Below, piece after piece: positions 1 through 11,500 of a stretch of 64,000 bases of DNA. The stretch is from Phytophthora colocasiae (taxonomy: Eukaryota; Oomycota; Peronosporomycetes; Peronosporales; Peronosporaceae), in the NCBI GenBank assembly GCA_018806915.1, contig JAGKQI010000103.1, forward strand, positions 1,364,001 through 1,428,000. Reading direction: 5' to 3'. Below the pieces are notes generated by a model. The model saw only the letters and a list, made by a program, of their open reading frames with translations, was not told the DNA's origin and did not search any database. Each line of letters opens with the position of its first letter. Positions within the stretch are counted from its first letter, which is position 1. A program made the translations under genes and the position numbers.

Positions 1-1
1 C

Positions 2-3000
2 GTGAGTACCAGCAGCCGTGAAAGTGAAGACCTGTCGCCGTCGCGTTTGCAGAAGTACAAGCGCGCAGCCTCAGATGCACGTCTGGACACTCTGCTACAG
101 ACACTTCAAGCAGAAGTTGCAGCTCCATCACGCCGTGAAGAACCAGCAGTTAAACAGCGAAAAGAGTCTCGACGAAGTCCTCTTCGACGACGAAACTCCA
201 GTCACGCTGGTTCCCCCGGAAGTGAAAGCGATCAAGAGCCTGTATCCTTGTCGAGGCGATCCAGGACATCTCGGACATCTGCAGTGTCTTCCAGCTCCAG
301 TAACTACCCGTCTTCACCTTTAACGTTGACTACGGTTCCCGTGGTCTCTTCACCTTCACCAGTACCCACGCCACCTTCTGTTCCATTATCCGAATACGAG
401 CAACTCCAGCAGGAGAAAAAGTCTCTGCATCACGACAAACAGATCCTGCAACAGGAGAAGCAGACGCTGCAACAGGAGAAGCAATTGCTGCGAGCAGAAG
501 TGGACAAGGTTCGGGATGACTCCGCTGCAGACCAGGACAGACTTCGACATCTCAACGAAAAGCTGCAACAGTTGAACGAGAAGATGGCACAGCTAAGCGA
601 AAAACAGCTACAGCTTGACGCCATGGAACGAGAGAACCGCAACTTGAAGGAGGAGACCCAAAAGCACGAGATGCAGGCTCTTAGCTCGAACGAGTTGGTC
701 AAGACACTTCGAGATCAGCTCACACTCACCAGCAAGAGTGAAGAGCAGCTGAAGCTCCAAACCAAGCAGCTCATGGAACAAAACCAATCTCTTCAAGCAG
801 ACCTCCTGGAAAAAATTGCCTCCGAGACGAGCAAGTTCCAAAAGATGGCAAAGTTGTCAGCTGAGAACGAGTCACTTGTGGAAGAGCTGGAGCGGAAAGA
901 GAACGCCATGAGCGAGCGAGAGCTCGAGGAACGGCAGCGTATGCGAAGCTTGGTCCTTCGCGGCCTGCTACGCTTTAAAGTCAAAGCGATGCTTCGTTCA
1001 GCGTTGTTCCATTGGTCTGGGGCTGCTCGGCAAGTTACATCCTGTCAGACGCGAGCCTTGACACTGCTATCTGGACTTGATCATTGCTTTAAGCTAAAGC
1101 TGAAAGCTGCAGCTCTCAGAAAGCTCAAGCATGTAGCAGACACGAATAACCACATTACCACTGTGAAAAGGCTCCAGGAAAGTCTCGGTGCCGCCAAGAA
1201 AGAAGCCAGGTTTCATCGAATTTTGCTTGGTGTCATGCACTTGGATCGTCTTATGGATCACTGGGAACATCGACAAGCAGCCAAAACATTCTTCACTTGG
1301 AAAGCGGCTCAACGACAGCATACAGCTTTATCACAATCATTGGGAATGGGAGTGTCAAAACTGCAGCTTGTATTGGCCGGCCAACAGAAAACAGCAACAC
1401 GAAGATCGCTATCCAAATGGCAATTCGCCACTACACGTCATAACAACAGGGGAAATCTCGAGCGTGCCCAGCAGCTAGAGAACAGCTTAACTGAAGCGAA
1501 AGAGTGCGTGTTCTCGCTCTCACGGGCGAAGACAAAGCTCGAGGAGAAACTTCAAGCTTCTCGTGATGAGGTTCAACGTTTGACTGGTGAATTGACAGAA
1601 AGTGGCTCGGAGCTGCAACTTGTAAAGCACGGGTTCGTGACCACTGTCATTCGTGATGCTGAACGTGCCTGGTTGCGTACAGTATTGTCGCAGTGGCGAA
1701 TTCAGACGCACGTGTCTGCAGTCACCAAAGAGCTTCGCTTGCAGGTCGAGATGGCTGAACTTAAAGCAGCCGAGCGTGACAAATACTCCAAGTCTCTGGA
1801 TGACTATAGCCGCGTGCTTCGGAGCGATCTTGAACGCTTTCAATTCTTCTCACTTGATAAACGGATCACTGTGGATGTTCTCTCGAAGAAATTGCTGCGT
1901 GAAGAAGAGCGCTACCGCCACATGGAGGAGCGTCATGTTGCTCTGGAGGAAAAGGCCCATGCGCTCAAGACTCAGCTTGCTTCTTTCGTCGAATGGGATG
2001 GTCTGGTACTGCCGTTCTCGGTGCTTGCATTGTGCAAGGACGTAGCGGTGAGTAACTTGCGGGAGTTATTCCAGCTCCATGCAGCAGTCGACACTGCTGG
2101 AGAAGGAGGTAGTGCGATAAGTGTAGATGGTGAAGCACCATCGCCTCGCTTAGCCATGTCGTCGCTTGTTCGTATTCTCGAATACTCGACACTTCTCGAG
2201 GAGAAAGTCATCGAACGGGAGGCTCTTGCTGAACGGTTGAAGCATCAACTTCCTCCGTACGCAGTGGAGCGAGGTCTCCTATTCGCAGACTTCGTTACGG
2301 GCTTGAACCAATTCTTGACCGAAATCTTCGCATCCAGCAATACGAAGCATGAGCAATTAAAACGGTTTTGGGCGAGCCTTCTCTCGCTTCTCGGGGCTGC
2401 TCATGGTCGTGGCGGTGCAACTAGTGGGAGTTCTACTGCAGACAACGTCAATGGTACAGGCGAAATCAATGTTGGGTTACTGCTGGGTCCTTCACGAGCT
2501 GCTTGGGCTGGTCATCTTAGCGATGAAATTCTTCAAAACCAGGAGAAATTACTCGCTGTCTTGGAGCACGAGACAGCGGTCGTAGAGCGCGCCGTCATGG
2601 AGAAAGCATCACTCAAACACACGTACCTACCGACTCATCATTCCGCTACTACTGGAACACGTAGCGGAAGTGTTAGTAGCTCTACATTCCTCGAGTACCA
2701 GTGTGACCCGCTACTTCCCCCTGGGTCTCCATCGCACTCGGCTTCTGCTCCAGTCAGTACAAATTCAGCCAACGCAGTCGCGATTCCATCCACTGGAGAA
2801 GCAACAGGGTTGGCGATGGAGGCGTACGCAAACTGGCACCTCGCTCCGCAAGTACGAGACCTTTTCATGGCCTTCCACGCGCCATTACTTAAACTTCTCG
2901 TTCAATACTCGGGTAGTCAACGCACTGCAGCCCTTGGGAATCAATATTGCCTTCCTTCGACGGCAGTCTTCCGCATGTTCACGGATCTCAAACTGCACCC

Positions 3001-3625
3001 GACCTTCTTATCCAAAGAATTCATTCAGACCATGTTCGACCGATATCGCGAGCCGGGCGACGTCGGAAGTGGCTTGATAACGCCACAAGGATTCACCCTC
3101 TTGCTGGGTTCGTGTGCTCTGGAGTTATACGCACGATCACTGTCAAACACCCAAGCCAAGCCTGAGTTCCTTCTATCAGCACGTGAAGTCTTGTTGTCAT
3201 TCTTCGGTGACCTGGGTTTGCTTGCAGAGAGTGAAATGCCTCCGGCCCCGAAACTGTGCTTTGTTGGCACAGATGTCGAGACGATTCTGTGGCCGCTTTT
3301 TGAGTACTATGCCAAGGTTGATGCGTCTGCCAATTCTGGAGCAGAGGACACTCGTGTTGGGATGACAAGCGCCACATTCGAGCGCTTCATGGCTGACATC
3401 GCTGGGAAAGCTGCTGGTGATTCACGCACCATTTTCTGTCGCGTGATCCAAGACCTGAGTAATTCTCTACAAGGTGCGGGAGTAAAAGACGGTGATCAAC
3501 AGGGGAGAATGCGTCTAGACGAGTTCTACATTGCCATCTCGTACGTACAAATCGAAAGAAGTCCAGGAGTAACATACGCGACACCAGGTGAAGCTGTACG
3601 GCAGTGGCTACAACAAACGCAATAG
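2..3625 (+). CDS. Coiled-coil protein with Sfi1-like repeats, 5' end outside window
   Basis: An uninterrupted frame of about 1207 residues runs from the window edge to a TAG at 3623. The first codon seen is GTG, so the true start lies upstream; the first bases (GTGAGT) also resemble a splice donor. Visible parts: a Ser/Arg-rich N-terminus, a Gln/Glu/Lys-rich coiled coil at about residues 130-310, then spaced short motifs with a conserved Trp (ALFHWS near 333, TFFTWK near 429, SLSKWQ near 470, VLSQWR near 562). These resemble the centrin-binding repeats of Sfi1-type centrosome proteins. The last 480 residues look globular, with degenerate EF-hand-like segments (for example GLITPQGF near 1020 and GRMRLDEFYIAIS near 1165). 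I infer a cytoskeletal, possibly basal-body, role. No family could be named with certainty, and the gene has no intron in this part. Confidence 0.8.
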   Translation: MSTSSRESEDLSPSRLQKYKRAASDARLDTLLQTLQAEVAAPSRREEPAVKQRKESRRSPLRRRNSSHAGSPGSESDQEPVSLSRRSRTSRTSAVSSSSSNYPSSPLTLTTVPVVSSPSPVPTPPSVPLSEYEQLQQEKKSLHHDKQILQQEKQTLQQEKQLLRAEVDKVRDDSAADQDRLRHLNEKLQQLNEKMAQLSEKQLQLDAMERENRNLKEETQKHEMQALSSNELVKTLRDQLTLTSKSEEQLKLQTKQLMEQNQSLQADLLEKIASETSKFQKMAKLSAENESLVEELERKENAMSERELEERQRMRSLVLRGLLRFKVKAMLRSALFHWSGAARQVTSCQTRALTLLSGLDHCFKLKLKAAALRKLKHVADTNNHITTVKRLQESLGAAKKEARFHRILLGVMHLDRLMDHWEHRQAAKTFFTWKAAQRQHTALSQSLGMGVSKLQLVLAGQQKTATRRSLSKWQFATTRHNNRGNLERAQQLENSLTEAKECVFSLSRAKTKLEEKLQASRDEVQRLTGELTESGSELQLVKHGFVTTVIRDAERAWLRTVLSQWRIQTHVSAVTKELRLQVEMAELKAAERDKYSKSLDDYSRVLRSDLERFQFFSLDKRITVDVLSKKLLREEERYRHMEERHVALEEKAHALKTQLASFVEWDGLVLPFSVLALCKDVAVSNLRELFQLHAAVDTAGEGGSAISVDGEAPSPRLAMSSLVRILEYSTLLEEKVIEREALAERLKHQLPPYAVERGLLFADFVTGLNQFLTEIFASSNTKHEQLKRFWASLLSLLGAAHGRGGATSGSSTADNVNGTGEINVGLLLGPSRAAWAGHLSDEILQNQEKLLAVLEHETAVVERAVMEKASLKHTYLPTHHSATTGTRSGSVSSSTFLEYQCDPLLPPGSPSHSASAPVSTNSANAVAIPSTGEATGLAMEAYANWHLAPQVRDLFMAFHAPLLKLLVQYSGSQRTAALGNQYCLPSTAVFRMFTDLKLHPTFLSKEFIQTMFDRYREPGDVGSGLITPQGFTLLLGSCALELYARSLSNTQAKPEFLLSAREVLLSFFGDLGLLAESEMPPAPKLCFVGTDVETILWPLFEYYAKVDASANSGAEDTRVGMTSATFERFMADIAGKAAGDSRTIFCRVIQDLSNSLQGAGVKDGDQQGRMRLDEFYIAISYVQIERSPGVTYATPGEAVRQWLQQTQ

Positions 3626-3731
3626 GAAGCAGCGCGTAGATCAATATGACAAGTATATAAGCGAGGAAGATGAAAGCTACTTACAACTGAAGCCACCACT
3701 TACTGCTTTTCCTCTTTGGGTAAATTGATTG

Positions 3732-5010
3732 TCACAATGTCGCCGGTTTTTCCTCGGTAATTGGGACGAGCTGCACTACCATCACACGGTTGTTGGTCTG
3801 GATGGGCGTGCCCACGTTGGAGGGGTCCACCTGGTACTTCAGGCTGCGGAAAGAGTTCTGCTTTGCTCTACAGCGGAATCGCAGTTCGTGTTGCTTCAGC
3901 ACTGGGCTGATAGCTACCAAGTCTTGTAACGCAGCAATGTCGCGTTGTTGATCTTCAAGGCTGAACGACGTGATCAACAAAGGTTTGCGAGTGGACAACA
4001 CAGTCTGCACCGTAGGTTCCCAACTTTCGCGAAGTCGAGGGTGGCCGATGCCAGGGTTATACAGCACAAAAGCATCGGGAGTTCCCAGCTTCCCCGCCTC
4101 GATCTCGTGGTATAATCCATTTATCATATCAAGCTGGATGAACTCATTCTCATTCGCCCTGGTCGTGGATGTCTTCTTCCTCGCTGACATGACTGGTACA
4201 TGATCTCCCACCAGTTTGATGCCAAACTGCCGTCCTGGATGAAAAAATGACAGCTCATCCCATAGATAACGAGGCATCATCGCCTCTGCACGCGCACCGA
4301 TAACATGAAGCTCAAATCTCTTCTTATCGTTCACCTGGTGCGGATCCATGAGCTCTGGGAGAAACCTGCTAAGTGTCATAACGTACGAATATGCCGACGA
4401 AAGCAGTCTCAAAGTTCTTGCATCATCCAGCCAGAATTCTTGAGGATGATAGAGCTTCAAGTAGTCCTCCCACGACGTCAGATGCCCATCCCCTCCCCAT
4501 TCACTTGCCTCCCGTCGACCTGGCTGCAAAACTACATGTACATGATAATGTCATTTAAATAATAACATGCTAACTTAGACAATGAACATTAACCTTCAGA
4601 GAAGAGCTTGGAAGCTTCAGCTGTCGCTGAGTACTCGACGTCCTCCACCATACTGTCGTATAGCGTCAGTACATCGGCTTTAGTCTCCTGCAGCTTACCC
4701 GCGCATTCCTAATTTCAGCGGGTAATATATATCAGTTAATTGAAAGATAGAAACGTTTCTAGATACTACAGACCTTAGAACAGGCGAGCGGAAGCTGCTT
4801 CTGGCCGCAGTCTTCACGCTCGGCCAATACGTCACTCAAGTCAGCGGAGCGCGAGAGCGACAACGCTGTCTGTTGGCCACACTGCAGGCACGGAAGACGT
4901 GCCACGGCCCCCACAAGTGATTGGGCACCAGGTACGCGCAGCTGGCGCGAAGAGATACGACGTACAGCGCCAAGCGCAAGCGGTCGATGCAACAAGAGCT
5001 GCTTCAGCAT
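3732..5010 (-). CDS. MSS51-like mitochondrial zinc-finger protein (383 aa)
   Basis: Three exons on the minus strand (5010-4774, 4708-4594, 4531-3732) join in frame to 383 residues; introns have GT...AG ends and the summed length is divisible by three. The N-terminus (MLKQLLLHRPLALGAVRRIS) is basic and lacks acids, as in a mitochondrial presequence. Residues about 40-85 carry Cys pairs (CLQC, a DC, then CSKEC across the first intron), fitting a MYND/MSS51-type zinc finger. The C-terminal 260 residues match the MSS51 C-terminal domain: an FELHVIGA strand, then a Trp-containing helix, an LVG strand, and an NPGIGHPRLRESW segment. Yeast Mss51 controls COX1 translation and vertebrate MSS51/ZMYND proteins share the domain. 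Function here is inferred from the family; assignment to the domain is fairly secure, orthology less so. Confidence 0.78.
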
Positions 5011-5353
5011 CGGTGAATCTTGGACTACAGAAAATGGAGGTTGTGATTGGAAGATAATATGTGGTACATTGTACCAAACGTGCGTGGCATGAAGTACTAT
5101 CAGGATAGTATTCAGACACCTGTATCAGCGTTGTGGTGCTACATGTAGTAGGTTGATGAAGTATGGTACGTACGTTTTCTCTGGTTAACGTGCAAGGCTT
5201 TATGCTCCTTGCTGACTCGCTGGTCGTCGTGTCGAATCCCTATTATACTTGTTCACTTACTTGACTTGGAACGAAAAACTGCGTCGCTGGACGTTGAATT
5301 CACGTCAGCGATCGCGCAAAATTGGTTGGTAGCTTGGCTCAGCTTGTCTTGAT
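5011..5353. other. Intergenic stretch
   Basis: This holds the 5' flank of the MSS51-like gene and the 3' flank of the PX-VPS9 gene, both on the minus strand. I see no reading frame or repeat that I can support. Confidence 0.5.
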
Positions 5354-7375
5354 TTACATGTCGGCAATGTACTTGAGCGCAACCTCGAACATGGTGAGGA
5401 AGTATCCTACCTCACCCAACATCAGGGACGGATGGATCATGGCACCCAGCAACTCCTTGGTGGCTAGAGGCCGCTTCAGTCCGCTCTTCACCACAACATA
5501 AATGTGGATTGGGAGGTAGTCGTCTGCGGTCAAAGCTGAGTTATCTCGCCATTCGAGGTTTTTCTCCCCGCAGCTCTTAAAAATCTCCAGTGCTGCGCGG
5601 AGTAGCTCCTGGATCTTGTCCATAGGTAGCGTTCGCTCGTCTATCATGCTCAGGTGGTGGCATGACAGTCCCCAATCTTCATCAGACTGCAGATGCTCTG
5701 GAATACCGCTGTCGGTTTGTGATCTGCATTTCAAGCGTTCGATATTGCGAGCCAAGCGCTTCTCCGCCTCTTTATCCACAGTCGTGCCCACGAGGAAGTT
5801 CACCTGTTGCTCTAGCGGTACCAAAATGGTGTCCTCCACGGTGTGAAACACGCAGTCGTTCAGTACAGAATCCACATCAACGCTCTGATCTAGGAGCGAC
5901 AGTGTGTCCGCGTACTGCGGGTCCAGGTTCTCTGAAATATACTTCTCGATACTCGTCAGAGTGTTGCGCAGGTCTTTGACGGCAGACGCCGCAAGCGCAA
6001 CTCCTTCAAACTTGCTACAATCGGGACATACAGCTGCCTCAATCGTAGCTACGCGGTTGCGGAACGCAGACAGGAACTGGTAGCACGTACTGCCCTCGAC
6101 GGCGCCTTCGCAGTTAAGGCGACGGAACAAATCGTAGGTTAGCCACTTGGGCTCAACTGGTTCGCCCGTCGTGTCGATCTTTTCCAACGACGACACAAAT
6201 TCTGCAGAGCACATTTCGAGCTGCAGCTCCATCAAAATACTGCGCTGTAATCGGGACTGCGGTTCAAGTGCTGCTAGGTTTCTCAAAAAGACCTCAATCT
6301 CGCCCATGCCGCGGTTAATTGCTGCTGCGCTGGCTGGTCGAAATCGCCGTCGAGGGAACGGCAAGTCCATTAAAAATCGTAAATAATCCCTCTCATCGTC
6401 AGCTTCTGGTGCACGACGGATCATTCCTCGGACTTTGCGTCGGAGGTAATAAAAGTCGCTGAAGCGCTTTTTCGTGATCCAAAACACTCGGGTGTGCAAG
6501 TCCACAACGTGCAGCACATACTCCGTAACGGCAGGCATGCCACTGACCGTCTCGCATCGTACCACCCGCACGGAAAGTCCTGGTCTCAAGCCCGGGTATT
6601 TCCACTTGGAATACTGCTCCAACGTCATATTGCGAGCACGTTTTTGCGTCTTCCCTTTGGTAGGTGAGAACACTAGTGGGGGCATTGGTGGCAAAATAGT
6701 AGTTCCTGTTCCTGAAGAAGACGAAGCTGCTCCAGCTGCTGCAGCTGATGAAGCTGTTGCTGCAGGTCGCCCCGCTGTCTCTGGACAAGCTGCGGCGTCG
6801 GGGTCCATGGGTTGTCTGGTTGCGCCGTCTTCTATCCTCCTGAGTCCAGGGATGGAGCTCCTGACAGTCTTCCGTGGCTTGATCTGCGTACTTGCATCGA
6901 CCATATCCGGGTCCATTTCCAGCAAGAAACTCGGCTTCCTATCTCCGTGCTGCAATCATAACGGTATGGTCCGCCCATCAGTCACTGAACCTCAATTCTC
7001 TACAGTTACAGAAGCTCTATGTCTTTCGAGTCACTGTACCTTGTGAGCACCTCGACTGAGGATGGAGCGGGAAATATGCTGCAGCAAGCGGCTCTCGTTG
7101 TGCGACGACATGCGCATGGCGAGCTTCCACATCACGTGTCCTGCGAGCGTCGAGTGGGCGTGTTCATCGGCTGTATTCGATTCCTTCGTCTGTGCCAGGT
7201 CGTGCAATGAGAACGCGGGGGCCACAGGCGCCAACGACGGCCGCGGAGGGAGCTTCAGCAGCCTCCGCCAGCCCGCGCCGGCCTCCTCCTCCTCGCCCAT
7301 GGGCTGCAGCTCTTCGCACTCGATCTCCGTCTCGCTGCTCGCGCGCTGGTCGCGCCGCCCGGCCACGCCGCTCAT
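5354..7375 (-). CDS. PX-VPS9 domain protein, probable Rab5-family exchange factor (643 aa)
   Basis: Two exons, 7375-7040 and 6949-5354, join in phase 0 (AAG donor side, CAC acceptor side) to 643 residues. After a low-complexity Ser/Ala/Pro region (about 165-210) comes a PX domain at about 235-345, with the FWITKKRFSDFYYLRRKV core and an LPFPRRRF segment that would contact phosphoinositides, PI3P in most family members. The C-terminal 70 residues are a VPS9 catalytic domain: an ALTADDYLPIHIYVVVKSG segment followed by GEVGYFLTMFEVALKYI, which carry the Asp-Pro and Tyr-Thr residues used by Rab5 exchange factors. The family activates Rab5/Vps21 GTPases on early endosomes. A Cys pair (CPDC, near residue 410) is present but I assign it no role. 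Start chosen at the first ATG of the upstream exon. Confidence 0.88.
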
Positions 7376-7615
7376 GCTGCTTGCACGTCGGCCCTGGAAC
7401 TAACGAGCGCTCGGCAGGGGGCTTGGAGTCTGCGCGGCGGTGGTGGTGTGGTTGTCGGCGCAGGAAGCCTGTCCTACAGCACTGGCGATTACGGCTGCCG
7501 ATGCTTTGTGTCTGGGTTTAGCCAGCGAAGTCAAATGTACAAGGTATTGAAAGATGTGTCTCAATAGGCTCATGAAAGGTAGGAGTTTCAACTTAAAAAC
7601 ACTTGTGTAGAGATG

Positions 7616-8321
7616 TCAGACAGGACATATGTTGGTAGATAGGTTATGCTTCATCATTGAAGGTACAGAGGGAGAGGCGGACACCAACACGCTGTCGCAG
7701 AAACGAGGGAACGACGCTTGCAGCAACCTTCGCGTTACCTCCCGCCAGGTTTCTGCCCCCAGAAATCCATCGTGTGTGAGAGAGGATTGGAAGAAAAGGG
7801 CGGACCAACCCTCAGGGACAAGTGCCCCCACCTGCTAGCTCATGACATTCACGTTCTGCATCCTGGATGTGGATCAAGCTTCTCGTAGAATCAAAACTCG
7901 CGGACATCTCTGCGACTGCCATTATGGCCTCGACACTCGGTCTGACGTCAACTGAATGGCGCAATCGTCCCACTCCGTCTGAGCATTTTTTTGGCCAATC
8001 AGATGCTGCTTCAGTTGGCTTCGTGATGAGCTTGCTTGCTGCGGTGCCTCTTTCCAGCGAGATCTGCTAAGCGGTTGAAGCGGGCGTCGATATCCTCTAA
8101 GTCGCTGACAGTCTTCTCGGGCTTGAAGAGGTTCACAGGGTGTTCAATCGCTCCAAGCTACTGTACATGCTAGCAAAAGTTTTGTCCGGCTTGAAGAGCA
8201 GATGATCTCGAGTCAACAGCAGCTCCTCGTTCGGTTGTGTCGTTCGCTTCAACTGCCGAAACGAGCGTTTTTTGCCAGCAGATCCATCTCCCTTTGTGTT
8301 GATTGCAACACGGCCTAGCAC
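7616..8321 (-). pseudogene. Possible decayed or unresolved minus-strand coding segments
   Basis: The 1.15 kb gap 7376-8525 has no intact gene, but three minus-strand stretches read like protein: about 8321-8133, 8157-8011 and 7831-7616. The first two each contain a near-identical short motif (LLFKPDKTF and NLFKPEKTV) in different frames, followed in the second by a helical SDLEDIDARFNRLADLAGK segment and a stop. The third reads as EGWSALFFQSSLTHDGFLGA and onward to a stop at 7616. They may be exons of a small gene whose splice sites I could not join, or relics. I recognise no family. Confidence 0.25.
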
Positions 8322-8525
8322 CGAACAAACAGCGACTTAATGTGGAGACTCTTCTGCTATGTCGGCATTCTGGTGGGAGGCGCAATGGGGGCGTGTTGCA
8401 GCAACAGAGGTGCAGGACGATCGCAACGGTCGGAGTCTCCAAGTACTATTGAAATGGCTACATCTTTGACCAATCATCGACATGGATCTGCTGGATCATG
8501 AAAGGTCACATAGACTGTAGCAACA

Positions 8526-11500
8526 ATGGAGACCGAGCCGAGGCCTGTGCTGGACCGCGTGGAGCAGCGCCGACGCTATGGCTTGGACTGTGGCGACTCC
8601 ATCCGCTTTGAGGCCGGGTCGTGGGCACCGGGAGGGGAGCACGTGCGCCAACTCACTGTACGAAACGTTTCACAGCGCACCATTAAGTTCAAGTACGAGT
8701 TGCCTCACACAAAGTATTTCAGCATGAACTTCCCTACTATTGTGACGCTCAGTCCTGGTATGCTCACGACGTTGGATGTGGCATTTCGACCGGTTAAACT
8801 CGAGGAATATGACGACTTTGTGGGCTTCAACGTGCACGTGATCGAAGGAGGAGTAGCGGCCGTGTCTGGTCGCTTCCGAGTGCCAGTGGTAGCGCGTATC
8901 GCAGCACTGAAGGTGGAGATCCCGCGCGGAGTGGATTTCGGCTTCTGTCCGACCAAAGAGACCACACTGCAGAGCTTCCTGTTGCACAATTGCGGACAGA
9001 TCGACGCTCTGTTTGACTGGACGGTGCCTGCGGCAGGAGAACACGGAAGCCCTTTTGCTGTTCGACCAGAGTCTGGAAGGGTGAAGGCTGGAGCAAGCAT
9101 AGAACTGACTGCGAGTTTCTGTCCTACGAGTGCTTCCGTGTATGTCACGACCACGACCTGCTCTGTCAAGGTAAACCTGCTTGAACCTTTCGTGATCCTA
9201 ACCCATGCCTGAATTAACGTTAGCTTTCCTTCCTGCAGCCAGATAGCACGGAATTGTTCGCGCCAGCGCAGGCACTCGTGGAGATCATGAAAATCAGTGG
9301 CATCAGCAAGTTTACGCATCTTTCAGTCTCTGAGACAGAGTTGAATTTTGGAGAGGTGCTGGTTGGAGCTCCCAATACGAGCCGAGCTCCGACGGAGAAG
9401 GAGTTTATCTTGCGCAACCGCTCGCTTGTGTGCGCCTCCTTCAAACTTGAAAATGTCGAGAGTGATCACGACCCAAGGTTCTTTTTCTCTCCTCTTAGTG
9501 GCGTCGTGGAAGCTGAGTCGACTATAACTATCAAGGTGCGGTACACTCCTCTAAGTGCTGGTACATTCACGTGCGATCATTTTGATATTATCACCCCTGG
9601 TGGCAATTCCGTCCGTATCACGTGCAAAGGACGAGCTGTAGGTCCCATGGTAAGCATCTGGAGGAAGAATGTGGAGTCCAATTTTGTGCCTACACGGTCA
9701 GTGAACTTTCAGGATGTTCGTGTGGGCGAGAAAGTGGTTTCTCGAGTAATTACGCTACGAAATGAGTCTCCTATGGAGGTTTTCTTTCATTTCGATGCTC
9801 AGGCAAAAGGTATGTTCTGCTTCGACAGAGTGACAGGGAAAATCCCACCGTTCTTGGACATGAACGTCACGATTTCGTTTGCACCACCTCATCCCGGAAA
9901 TTTCTATCGCCGATTCTTCCTACTAGTGCAAAACCAAAGTACGCGATTTGTGGATGTCCTCGGGACTGGATATGATGAGAAAACACGTCCATCGCCGTTC
10001 CAACAAGCTCACGTTGACGCGTACCGTCTTCGAGCTGAAGCTGGGCTTGGACGTCTCTCGCCTGATCAGTTAGAGACCTATCACGAGGAGAATGGCGATG
10101 CGATGTTTTTAAAGGGGGCACTACAGCTTGCAAAAGACGAAGAAGCAGTGAATGCAAGTGATATTGAATCAAACATCAGCCAGCTTCCTCCGCCCAGTAG
10201 GATTCTGACACGGAGTGGGGAAGCTTCGTTAGCTGAAATCGAAGTATGTACTGAGTATTTCATCAGCATCGAAGATAAGACGAATCCAGTGGTCGTCCCG
10301 GGAGCATTGCTAGATTTTGGGGGTTGTGGGATCGTACAATTTCCATCTAAAAAGCTTCTTCTGGTTACCAACAACACTCACAGTAAGTTAACTTGTTCGT
10401 GGCGGGTAGCTGTGGCTCCTGGATCCTCAGAAAGCAGCGATGACCAATCCGTTTTTCAAGTTTTCCCATCCACTAGCGACATCGCAGCAGGAGCTACAGC
10501 GGAATTCCGCGTCGCGTTTCAACCGTCTCGAGTCAACTCATATTATTTCGCTGAGCTGGAGGGGTTTGCTTCTTTCAAGTCGAACCGCACTTTTCGACTC
10601 GTTAACGTGGATACATTTACGCCTCCTTGGTGCCTCGTGGCCAAGACTTGTGGTAATACCTTCTCCTCTCCGACGGAACAATTCCTCCCCAAGATCAGTT
10701 TCCGAGTGCTAAAGAACAAAGTGAACTTCCCACCTTGCTATCTTGGAGATAGCGTCTTCCAGACAATCATGATTGAAAACACGAGCGATACGCCAGCCCT
10801 CTTTGCATTTGTTGAAGATCCGAGCGAAGTATTTTCCTGTAAACCAATGTGTGGCTACATTGAAGCCAAGTCGTTCCACCTTGTGGCGATTCGATTCACA
10901 CCTCGCAATGTGCGGAAATACTCCCACTACTTGCAATGTATTGTGAACAACGCTCGAGCCAAACCGGAGGTATTGGAGCTGTCGGCTATTTGCGCTTTGC
11001 CGCAGTTAAGCTTCCAAGATATTGAAGCGAATCAGCTCCTTCCTTCCGAAGCTAAAGTGTATATGAAGCCGACATCTGTAGGGCTTCAATCTCTCAGGAA
11101 AATCGAGCTAATTAACACCTCCAGAGTTCCACTGGTGTATCGATGGGAACTTCCTCCAAAATACCAGAGCGTGTTCCACGTCAAGCCCAAGCTCGGTCGA
11201 CTCAATGGACGAGAAACAGCATCCATCGAGTGTTCGTTCGCTCCTGACGAGATCAGGGAGTACGCCAGTTGTTTTCTAGTTACGGTCAAGTCGATTAGTG
11301 TCCCGCTGGATGAACGGAAAAGCCTCAAATCCAAGATCCAGACTCTTCAGGAGCTCACAGTTCGAGTGCAAACGAAAGGCACTACTGGTGCTGTCCTTTT
11401 TCAGCCGGAAACCTTGAGGTTTGAGACGATTCTTGTCAATTCCAACTCGAAGCAGGCCTTCTTTATTGAAAACTCAGCGGATTGTGATCTCGTGTATTCA

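Noticed and set aside
2..4. GTG as the start codon of the first gene
   Set aside because: The frame is open to the window edge and GTG is not a usual nuclear start; the gene is treated as 5' partial.
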